5,263 nucleotides of DNA from NCBI GenBank assembly GCA_002432555.1, contig DJFO01000148.1, positions 4,685 through 9,947 on the forward strand, written 5' to 3'. Below are positions 1-5,263 of this stretch, one piece after another; position 1 is the stretch's first letter, and each line of letters starts with the position of its first letter. Source of the DNA: Marinagarivorans sp. UBA5870. GTDB taxonomy: Bacteria > Pseudomonadota > Gammaproteobacteria > Pseudomonadales > Cellvibrionaceae. The notes under the pieces were generated by a model. It was not told the origin of the DNA. It saw only the letters and a list, made by a program, of their open reading frames with translations, and ran no database searches. Both the position numbers and the translations under genes were made by a program.

Positions 1-862
1 GGGCATGGGTGCGATAGGCCCTGCCGCGGGCGTCGGCCGCGCGGCGCGGGTAAATTTCCCGGGCGACTGCGCGCGCTTCATCGAGGGCCGGTTCCAGCCG
101 CGCCGGTTCGCCGCGAAAACGGTCGACCCCGGCGAGTTCGCCATCGAAGGCTCCAAAACCCTGATCCCAGAGGTGATGCAGGCTCTCTTCACAACGCTGA
201 CCCTGGACGAAACCCGTGGCCGGCACCAGGCAAAAAGCGTTGCCGCCGCGGTCGTGGTCGCAATCCTGGTCGAGCGACCCGAGCAAATGCAGGGGCTGAT
301 ACGCATCCGCGGCCATGTGCAGGATAAACGCCAGCAGCAGCGCCTTGTCGCGTCGGTCCGTCACTTCATCGTAGGCGCGCAGCAGGGCGGGCCAAATCTC
401 GAGCAGCTCGCCTTGCTCGGCGGGCGGGCAGGCCTGCCGCCGCCCCTTCCCCGCCGCGAGCAATTCCCCCTGCGGTGACAGGAACAGGCTGTTGGTGTAG
501 TGCCAGGTGCTGGTGTTCTGCTTGCGATAGGCCGCCAGCGCCCGCGGCACCTTGCCACTGCCGTAACGGCCAAAAAGTTTGCGCAGGGGCTGGTCGCGAA
601 TTCGATCCGGCCAAGCGGCGGCGCGCGCGGCGGCCGTCCGCCAGGACAATTTAACCCGGGTAGCCCCGGTAGCCCCGGTACCCTTGGCGCCCTTCGCCCA
701 AGGGCCCGCGAGCAGCAGCTCCCGGTATTCCGCCTGTGCGGGTTCCGGCAGGTGCGCGAGCGCAGCGACCGCTATGTCGCCGTGCCCCGCGGCCGACCAG
801 CCCCAGGCACCGGCCGATCCCCAGAGCCAAACAAGTCCGCACAACAAACGCAGAAAATTCAT
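1..862 (-). CDS. S1/P1-family zinc-dependent nuclease, exported, 3' end outside window
   Basis: Translating the minus strand from ATG 862-860 gives 287 codons without a stop, running off the left edge, so the C-terminus is missing. Residues 1-21 look like a Sec signal peptide (MNFLR, then a hydrophobic stretch, A-W-G before the cut), giving a mature N-terminus WSAAGH. P1 nuclease coordinates three zinc ions through nine residues, and all have counterparts here: W22 (its free amino end is a ligand in the family), H27, D86 (WPDRIR), H121 (WHYTN), H182, D186 and H192 (HMAADAYQPLH), H229 and D233 (HHLWD). The family motif DRGGN is at 204-208. Four mature cysteines (145, 201, 211, 224) could form disulfides. 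Expected role: cleavage of single-stranded DNA/RNA and 3'-nucleotides in the periplasm or outside the cell. It overlaps djlA by 4 nt. Substrate and exact location are inferred. The H27-D86 spacing is about 20 residues longer than in P1. Confidence 0.93.
   Translation of the reverse strand, partial: MNFLRLLCGLVWLWGSAGAWGWSAAGHGDIAVAALAHLPEPAQAEYRELLLAGPWAKGAKGTGATGATRVKLSWRTAAARAAAWPDRIRDQPLRKLFGRYGSGKVPRALAAYRKQNTSTWHYTNSLFLSPQGELLAAGKGRRQACPPAEQGELLEIWPALLRAYDEVTDRRDKALLLAFILHMAADAYQPLHLLGSLDQDCDHDRGGNAFCLVPATGFVQGQRCEESLHHLWDQGFGAFDGELAGVDRFRGEPARLEPALDEARAVAREIYPRRAADARGRAYRTHA
652..687 (-). repeat. 9-bp tandem repeat inside the nuclease gene
   Basis: On the plus strand the unit tagccccgg occurs twice in perfect tandem (661-669, 670-678), flanked by degenerate copies taacccggg (652-660) and tacccttgg (679-687). 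In the coding frame of the nuclease each unit is exactly three codons, giving GAT GAT within a Gly/Ala/Thr-rich segment at about residues 58-70. The unit length keeps the reading frame whatever the copy number. It falls in the stretch between zinc ligands H27 and D86 that is longer than in P1. Confidence 0.75.
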
Positions 863-876
863 GTCCGACTTTTCCT
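859..876 (-). promoter_or_regulatory. ATGA stop/start overlap with Shine-Dalgarno site for the nuclease gene
   Basis: The four bases 862-859 read ATGA on the minus strand: the ATG starts the nuclease and the TGA ends djlA. An AGGA (876-873) lies 10 nt before the ATG, inside the last codons of djlA. This arrangement typically gives translational coupling, so ribosomes finishing djlA can restart on the nuclease. No room exists for a separate promoter between the two genes, although one inside djlA cannot be excluded. Confidence 0.8.
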
Positions 877-1680
877 GATCAAATCATAGGCCGCGTGAAT
901 TTCCTGCGACCGCTCGGTAGCGACCTTGATCATCTCCTCCGGCACGCCCTGGCCGACCAGCTTGTCCGGGTGATATTGGCTCATCAGCCGGCGATAGGCC
1001 TTTTTGAGTTCCTCATCCGAGATGTTCGGCGCTACGCCAAGGGCTTCGTAGGCGAGGGCCAGCCGATCCGCCGCCGATTGCCGCGGCACTTCGGCGCCGC
1101 TGTAACGACTATCGCCGCGACCGCTATTTTGTTGAAAATGGGTTTGTGCCTGCGCCATGCGCAGCAGGTGATCGAAAGCCGCGCCGGAGTATCCCAGCAG
1201 GAAAGCCACTTCGCGCAGCACCGCCGTCTCCGCCTCGTGCAGATGATCGTCCGCCATCGCCATGGTAATGAGGTAAACCAGCAGCAGTTGTTTGATATTC
1301 GGCTCCGCCGCGCAAACCGCCAGGAATTCCGCCAGATTATTCCCCAAATCAAAGTCCGGCTGCACCCCAACCTTGAAAAGACGTTTGGCCTCCTCGCGCA
1401 TTTCTGGCGGTAACTGCATGCGGTCCATCATAGTTTCCGCCGCGCGGATTTCCGCTTCGGCCACTCGGCCGTCGACCTTGGCCATGCGCCCGAGCAGCGG
1501 AAAAATGCTGTGGAACAGGGCGAGTTCAACCTTCTGGCGCCGTTCGGGGGTGAATTGCCCACGAAAATTTTTCCACGCCTGATCGAAGTAATATCCCGCG
1601 GCAAACCCAAGCGCCGCGCCCAGCCATCTGCCCATGGCCCAGCCTATCAACAAACCAATAATTCGACCGATCCAACTCAC
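859..1680 (-). CDS. djlA: DjlA, membrane-anchored DnaJ-like co-chaperone
   Basis: With GTG 1680-1678 as start the protein has 273 residues, close to E. coli DjlA (271), and begins MSWIGRIIG, which lines up with the E. coli MQYWGKIIG. Residues 4-32 form a glycine-rich transmembrane segment, which in DjlA dimerises and leaves the rest of the protein in the cytoplasm. Residues about 50-180 form the TerB-like helical domain (LGRMAKVDGRVAEAEI; MAMADDHLHEAE). A short polar linker (184-205) leads to a C-terminal J-domain (208-270) with the HPD motif at 237-239 and the DjlA-typical ending EEMIKVATERSQEIHAAYDLI. The HPD loop should stimulate DnaK ATPase; in E. coli DjlA affects the Rcs envelope-stress relay, though whether that applies here is unknown. 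A longer version starting at TTG 1698 is possible, but the GAGGG site fits GTG. The TGA stop overlaps the start of the nuclease gene. Confidence 0.95.
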   Translation of the reverse strand: MSWIGRIIGLLIGWAMGRWLGAALGFAAGYYFDQAWKNFRGQFTPERRQKVELALFHSIFPLLGRMAKVDGRVAEAEIRAAETMMDRMQLPPEMREEAKRLFKVGVQPDFDLGNNLAEFLAVCAAEPNIKQLLLVYLITMAMADDHLHEAETAVLREVAFLLGYSGAAFDHLLRMAQAQTHFQQNSGRGDSRYSGAEVPRQSAADRLALAYEALGVAPNISDEELKKAYRRLMSQYHPDKLVGQGVPEEMIKVATERSQEIHAAYDLIRKSRT

Positions 1681-1691
1681 ACTCAACCCTC
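1681..1691 (-). promoter_or_regulatory. Ribosome binding site that decides the djlA start
   Basis: On the minus strand GAGGG (1691-1687) stands 6 nt before GTG 1680-1678. The alternative TTG at 1698 would place this GAGGG inside the coding region, and no comparable purine-rich site precedes it. The TTG at 1686 lies directly against GAGGG and is too close. Together with the alignment to the E. coli N-terminus this favours GTG. Confidence 0.7.
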
Positions 1692-1716
1692 GAGTCAATT
1701 TTAATGATGCAATTTT

Positions 1717-2343
1717 TTAATGTTTCTCGTCCGCCGCGGGAGGCTTGGATCCGCCGCCCGCGGCAAACCTCCCCCGCAGAATTTCGTAGGCATCGCGCAG
1801 CCGCGCAAATTGCGCCGCGTCACCCCCTTTGTCCGGATGGGCGTGGGTTATGGCTCGCCGGTACGCCCTCTGAATAGTCTCCCAATCCGCGTCGAGGGAG
1901 ACTTCCAGCACCTGGTAGGCGTCGCCGCTCGTGCGCTGCCCCGCGAAACGCCGCCAAAAACTGGCGAGCCACTCCGCCACTGTAACCTCGTCCGTTTGAT
2001 CCAAGCGGGAGAGATCGAGATAAAACGCGCGCAATCCCTCATCCGCGGCCGCCGCCGCGGTGCCGTTTGCCGCCGCCGCGCGTACGAGCTGCACCTCGAT
2101 CGGCCCTAGAATTAGGCACCAATCCGGCGTGAGGCGCGCTTGTAGGGAGTAGAGACAGTGACGTGTGATGAAGTGTTTTTTGAACAGGCGCAGATTGGCA
2201 GAGTCCGCCGCAAAGGCTGCAAAAGTATCGGTTGAATCCAAATATTCGATCAAACGGTATTCGCTGATGGTGCCCGCCTCCAACAAGACCGCCAGAAGTT
2301 GCGCACAGGTAGTTTCCTTATCCCATAAAACGGCGGTCGGCAT
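1717..2343 (-). CDS. Soluble DnaJ-related protein (DNAJ_related N-terminal domain plus C-terminal J-domain)
   Basis: A 208-residue protein starting at ATG 2343-2341 and ending in TAA. Residues about 12-115 resemble the DNAJ_related N-terminal domain of gammaproteobacterial J-proteins: a leucine-rich opening (AQLLAVLLEAGTISEYRLIEYL), then LRLFKKHFITRHCLYSLQ (51-68) and a FYLDLS segment (107-112). An alanine-rich stretch at 89-100 (AAAANG followed by five Ala) looks like a flexible loop. Residues about 141-192 are a compact J-domain: YQVLEVSLDADWETIQRAYRR, HPD at 169-171 in HAHPDKGGD, then FARLRDAYEIL. There is no G/F region, zinc-finger or DnaJ C-terminal domain, so it is a class III (type C) J-protein, presumably a DnaK partner for an unknown client. 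No signal peptide or membrane segment is seen. Its ribosome site is weak (TGGA 10 nt upstream). It sits 36 nt before djlA. The family assignment is by pattern memory; the J-domain itself is certain. Confidence 0.88.
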   Translation of the reverse strand: MPTAVLWDKETTCAQLLAVLLEAGTISEYRLIEYLDSTDTFAAFAADSANLRLFKKHFITRHCLYSLQARLTPDWCLILGPIEVQLVRAAAANGTAAAAADEGLRAFYLDLSRLDQTDEVTVAEWLASFWRRFAGQRTSGDAYQVLEVSLDADWETIQRAYRRAITHAHPDKGGDAAQFARLRDAYEILRGRFAAGGGSKPPAADEKH

Positions 2344-2420
2344 CGGCAGTCAATCCACGCAGGCAAACAATTTACTTTTTTCCCTGCGGTGCCGCCGGCG
2401 CATGGACGCCGACCACCCCA
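2344..2420 (-). other. 77-nt gap between cysS and the DnaJ-related gene, with a small GC-rich hairpin
   Basis: This is the longest non-coding stretch in the window. Read on the minus strand, arms GTCGGCG (2413-2407) and CGCCGGC (2400-2394) can pair over 7 bp with one G-U wobble, leaving a 6-nt loop TCCATG. It begins only 7 nt after the cysS stop. No U-run follows; instead an A-rich tract (GGGAAAAAAG) comes about 10 nt later, so it is not a standard intrinsic terminator. The AT-rich stretch 2361-2383 could hold a weak promoter for the three downstream genes, but I see no good -35/-10 pair. Confidence 0.3.
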
Positions 2421-3800
2421 TCAATTTTCGAAGCGCCAGATGGTGCCCTGCTTAGAGTCTTCCAAGACCACGCCCATAGTCTTTAACTCCTGCCGAATCG
2501 CGTCCGCGCGCGCGTAGTTTTTCGCGAGCTTGGCCGCTTGGCGCTCTTCTATCAAGGCTTCGACGCGGGCGGCATCAACGCCGGATGCCTCGGCATCGCC
2601 CTGAAACCAAACATCGGGATCCTGCTGCAACAAGCCGAGCAGCAGGCCGGTTTCCACCAGCTCGGCTTTTAGCCGGGCCGCCTCGGTACCCTCCGCCTTG
2701 TTCAATTGGTGCGCGAGATTGTGCAATTCGCTGATGGCGAGCGAGCTATTGAGGTCGTCGAGCAGCGCGCGGAACACGGCGCTCTCGCGCACCTGCACCA
2801 CCGCCGGCGCGATCCCTTTCACCCGCCGCAGTGCACCGTACAAAGAATCCAAACTCGCTTTCGACTGGTCGAGCAACTGGGCGGAAAAATCCAGCTCCGA
2901 GCGATATTGCGCGGACAGGAGCGCAAAACGAATGACTTCGCCGGGGTACTGCTGCAGCAAATCGCGTACGGTGCGGAAATTCCCGAGCGATTTGGACATT
3001 TTTTCGCCGTCAATATTGACGTAGCCGTTATGCATCCAGAACCGCACGTATTCTTTGCCGCCGTGCGCACAGTGGCTTTGCGCCAATTCGTTTTCGTGGT
3101 GCGGGAAAATGAGGTCGCGGCCACCCCCGTGGATATCGATGGTATCGCCCAGGTGCCGTTCGATCATCGCGGAACACTCGAGGTGCCAGCCCGGCCGGCC
3201 GCGTCCCCAAGGGCTCGGCCAGCCCGGTTCGGCATCGCTCGAAGGTTTCCACAAGACAAAATCGCCCGCGTACTTTTTATAGGGCGCCACCTCCACCCGC
3301 GCGCCCTCGAGCATATCCTCGAGTGACCGGTTGGACAGGCGGCCGTACTCGGCCATGGACTTCACATCGAACAACACATGGTTTTCCGCTTCATAAGCGT
3401 GGCCGCGTTCGAGGAGATTCGCCACCATCGCCACCATATCCCCCACGTGGTGGGTCGCATAGGGCGTGATAGTCGGCTCCAGGTTGAGCAGGGCAGCCAT
3501 GTCGCGCTGGTATTCCGCCGCATAACGGGCGGCGAGATCGGCGATAGACTCGTTGTTGTCCCGCGCCGCTTTCATGATTTTATCGTCGATATCCGTGATA
3601 TTGCGCGCGTATATCACTTGACCATACAGAAACCGCAGCACGCGGAACAAGGTATCAAACACCACAACGGGTCGGGCGTTGCCGATATGCACCAGGTTGT
3701 ACACCGTGGGTCCGCACACGTACATTTTCACCTGCTGAGGAGACAGGGGTTCGAAGCGCTCCTTCTGGCGGGTGCGGGTATTATAAAGATGCAGGTCCAT
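2421..3800 (-). CDS. cysS: Cysteinyl-tRNA synthetase
   Basis: A cytoplasmic class I aminoacyl-tRNA synthetase that joins cysteine to tRNA-Cys using ATP. The 459-residue protein matches the usual length (E. coli 461). The zinc site that recognises cysteine is complete: C29 (CGPTVYN), C209 (HLECSAM), H234 and E238 (FPHHENE). The ATP-binding signatures are HIGN at 38-41 and KMSKS at 267-271. The Rossmann catalytic core spans about 20-280, followed by the helical DALR-type and anticodon-binding region, ending IWRFEN. Where most family members have a DDFNTP motif this protein has DDLNSS (348-353). The open frame extends upstream to 4097, but that extension overlaps glnS, while ATG 3800 has a good ribosome site and gives the family N-terminus MDLHLYNT. 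It starts 5 nt after the glnS stop. Confidence 0.98.
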   Translation of the reverse strand: MDLHLYNTRTRQKERFEPLSPQQVKMYVCGPTVYNLVHIGNARPVVVFDTLFRVLRFLYGQVIYARNITDIDDKIMKAARDNNESIADLAARYAAEYQRDMAALLNLEPTITPYATHHVGDMVAMVANLLERGHAYEAENHVLFDVKSMAEYGRLSNRSLEDMLEGARVEVAPYKKYAGDFVLWKPSSDAEPGWPSPWGRGRPGWHLECSAMIERHLGDTIDIHGGGRDLIFPHHENELAQSHCAHGGKEYVRFWMHNGYVNIDGEKMSKSLGNFRTVRDLLQQYPGEVIRFALLSAQYRSELDFSAQLLDQSKASLDSLYGALRRVKGIAPAVVQVRESAVFRALLDDLNSSLAISELHNLAHQLNKAEGTEAARLKAELVETGLLLGLLQQDPDVWFQGDAEASGVDAARVEALIEERQAAKLAKNYARADAIRQELKTMGVVLEDSKQGTIWRFEN

Positions 3801-3813
3801 AAATTTTATCCTT
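3801..3813 (-). promoter_or_regulatory. cysS ribosome binding site embedded in the end of glnS
   Basis: AAGGA (3813-3809 on the minus strand) lies 8 nt before the cysS ATG. It is formed by the last two sense codons of glnS (GAA GGA), directly before its TAA. The stop and the next start are separated by only 5 nt, indicating that both genes are read from one transcript and probably coupled in translation. Confidence 0.8.
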
Positions 3814-5263
3814 CGTCGGTTTTCGCCCAAGAGTCCTTCAACCCGATGGTGCGGTTGAACACCAATCCCGCGCTGCCAGCGTCGCGGCAAAAATACCCTT
3901 CCCGTTCGAATTGGTATGCCTGGCCGGCAGCGGCGTCCTGCAAACATATCTCGCCGAGGCAATCCGAGAGCACCGTCAGGCTGGCCGGGTTGATACAGTC
4001 GAGGAAGTTTTTTTCGCCGGCGTCGGGTGCCGGGTCGGTGAACAGGCGCTCGTACAGGCGCACCTCGAGTGGGGCGCAACGCGCTGCCGATACCCACTGG
4101 ATGACACCTTTGGGTTTATTGCCGTCCGCCGGGTCCTGCCCCACGGTGCCCTCGATTACTCGAGCGCGAATTTCCAGAATTTCCCCCGCGGCATTTTTGA
4201 TAGCCTGCTCCGCCTCTATGACATAGGCATGACGCAGGCGCACGCGTTTGCCCAACACCAGGCGCTTGTATTTTTTATTGGCGTCTTCTCGGAAATCCTC
4301 CTGATCGATGTAAATCTCCCGGCTGAAAGGCACCCGACGATCCGGCAGGTCGTCCCGCTGCGGGTGTCCCTTGACCGTGAACTCCTCCACTTGGTGCTCG
4401 GGATAATTGGTCAAGATCACCTTGAGCGGCCGCAGCACCGCCATCACCCGCGGTGCATTTTTATCCAGGTCGTCGCGAATCGCGTGTTCCAACATCGCCA
4501 CATCCACTACGCCGTCCGCCCGGGTGACGCCGATCATTTCGCAGAATTTGCGAATGGCCGCGGGGGTGTAACCGCGGCGGCGAAAGCCGGCAATGGTCGG
4601 CATGCGCGGATCGTTCCAGCCGTCGACATAACCCTCATCCACCAATTGTTTGAGCTTGCGCTTGGAGGTTACCGTGTAATTTAGATTGAGGCGGCCGAAT
4701 TCGTATTGCCGCGGGCGCGCGGGCACCGGGAGGTTGTCGATAAACCAGTCGTACAAGGGCCGATGGTCCGCAAACTCCAGGGTGCAGATGGAATGAGTCA
4801 CGCCCTCGAGCGCATCACCCTGGCCGTGGGCGTAATCGTAGGTGGGATAAATGCACCATCGATCCCCGGTCTGGTGGTGCGCCTGCTTGCGGATCCGGTA
4901 GAGAATGGGATCCCGCATATTGATGTTGCCGTGAGCCATATCGATCTTGGCCCGCAGCACGCATTCGCCATCGGCGAGTGCACCGCTGCGCATTTTCTCG
5001 AACCAGTCGAGATTTTCCGCCACGCTGCGGTCGCGGTAGGGAGAATTCCGCCCGGGCTGCGTCAGAGTGCCGCGGTACTCGCGGGCCTGCTCCGGCGACA
5101 GATGGCAAACATACGCCCTGCCCTCACGAATCAAGTGCAGCGCCCACTCGTACAGTTGCTCGAAATAACTCGAGGCGTAACGCGCTTCGCCATCCCACTG
5201 AAAACCGAGCCAGCGAACATCCTCCATGATCGCCTGGACGTACTCCTGGTCTTCCTTGGCCGG
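3806..5263 (-). CDS. glnS: Glutaminyl-tRNA synthetase, 5' end outside window
   Basis: A class I synthetase that charges tRNA-Gln directly with glutamine in the cytoplasm. The window holds 485 C-terminal residues, starting [21 protein letters not shown], which corresponds to E. coli NPVKEDIEYV near residue 70. The first ~70 residues, including the HIGH signature, lie beyond the right edge; the ATG at 5227 is an internal methionine, not the start. Visible family landmarks are [24 protein letters not shown] followed by [33 protein letters not shown], the KMSKS-type loop VTSKRK (fragment residues 198-203), and DDPRMP-like NDPRMPTI. The C-terminal anticodon-binding beta-barrels contain [32 protein letters not shown] and FEREGYFC. 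Presence of GlnS rather than the GatCAB amidation route alone fits a gammaproteobacterium. The TAA stop is 5 nt before cysS. Confidence 0.98.
   Translation of the reverse strand, partial: PAKEDQEYVQAIMEDVRWLGFQWDGEARYASSYFEQLYEWALHLIREGRAYVCHLSPEQAREYRGTLTQPGRNSPYRDRSVAENLDWFEKMRSGALADGECVLRAKIDMAHGNINMRDPILYRIRKQAHHQTGDRWCIYPTYDYAHGQGDALEGVTHSICTLEFADHRPLYDWFIDNLPVPARPRQYEFGRLNLNYTVTSKRKLKQLVDEGYVDGWNDPRMPTIAGFRRRGYTPAAIRKFCEMIGVTRADGVVDVAMLEHAIRDDLDKNAPRVMAVLRPLKVILTNYPEHQVEEFTVKGHPQRDDLPDRRVPFSREIYIDQEDFREDANKKYKRLVLGKRVRLRHAYVIEAEQAIKNAAGEILEIRARVIEGTVGQDPADGNKPKGVIQWVSAARCAPLEVRLYERLFTDPAPDAGEKNFLDCINPASLTVLSDCLGEICLQDAAAGQAYQFEREGYFCRDAGSAGLVFNRTIGLKDSWAKTDEG

Noticed and set aside
651..842. 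Minus-strand frame with collagen-like YRGYRGYPG ending
   Set aside because: This is the 9-bp repeat of the nuclease gene read in the wrong frame; the nuclease frame has all the family zinc ligands.
1..862. Lipoprotein signal in the nuclease because of Cys8
   Set aside because: The cysteine lies too near the N-terminus, before the hydrophobic core, and L-R-L-L-C does not fit a lipobox; the A-W-G / W22 cut matches the family's required N-terminal Trp.
736..1413. A 225-codon plus-strand open frame opposite the nuclease start and djlA
   Set aside because: It lies antisense to two clearly recognised genes, has low-complexity Arg/Pro-rich content with no family resemblance, and is explained by the high-GC codon pattern of the minus-strand genes.
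2361..2420. Intrinsic terminator after cysS
   Set aside because: The stem is short and followed by an A-rich tract, not a U-run, on the transcribed strand. On the plus strand the T-run comes before rather than after a usable stem of comparable strength, and no plus-strand gene needs it.
3801..4097. A 99-residue N-terminal extension of CysS up to 4097
   Set aside because: The extension overlaps the 3' part of glnS in another frame, is Arg/Pro-rich, and CysS homologues begin at MDLHLYNT with the good ribosome site before ATG 3800.
3378..4684. Long plus-strand open frames (3378-4226 and 3911-4684) opposite cysS and glnS
   Set aside because: Both are antisense shadows of well-conserved synthetase genes and show no recognisable domain or ribosome site.
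5225..5227. ATG at 5227 as the start of glnS
   Set aside because: The frame stays open to the window edge and the twelve preceding codons ([12 protein letters not shown]) match the GlnS family, so this methionine is internal.

Overview
The window lies inside a minus-strand gene cluster of a bacterium, most likely a GC-rich gammaproteobacterium. Three observations support this: the gammaproteobacterial type of glutaminyl-tRNA synthetase, a DjlA-type membrane J-protein, and a DNAJ_related-type J-protein that I associate with marine and environmental gammaproteobacteria. A Cellvibrionales- or Pseudomonadales-like host is a guess. Nothing in the window suggests a plasmid, phage or insertion element.

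All five recognisable genes read right to left. From 5263 downwards they are: (1) glnS, lacking its N-terminal ~70 codons because it starts outside the window; (2) cysS, complete, starting 5 nt after the glnS stop with its ribosome site inside the end of glnS; (3) after a 77-nt gap, a 208-aa soluble protein with a C-terminal J-domain; (4) after a 36-nt gap, djlA, a membrane-anchored J-protein with a TerB-like middle domain; (5) an S1/P1-type zinc nuclease with a signal peptide, whose ATG overlaps the djlA TGA in an ATGA and whose C-terminus runs off the left edge. The nuclease has a stop-free frame of 287 codons and keeps all nine zinc-ligand positions of the P1 family.

Functionally, glnS and cysS form a translation pair (charging of tRNA-Gln and tRNA-Cys). 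The next two genes encode two different J-domain proteins, expected to stimulate DnaK ATPase on particular clients, one soluble and one at the inner membrane. The last encodes an exported nuclease that probably digests single-stranded nucleic acid or nucleotides outside the cytoplasm for nutrient salvage. The tight spacing and the absence of a convincing terminator are consistent with co-transcription of the last three genes and perhaps all five.

The DNA is almost entirely coding: the largest gap is 77 nt, and I saw no RNA genes, CRISPR or mobile elements. The points most worth a second look are the translational coupling of an exported nuclease to djlA, the adjacent J-protein pair, and a small in-frame tandem repeat in an apparent insertion of the nuclease. 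I did not find a clearly novel system.
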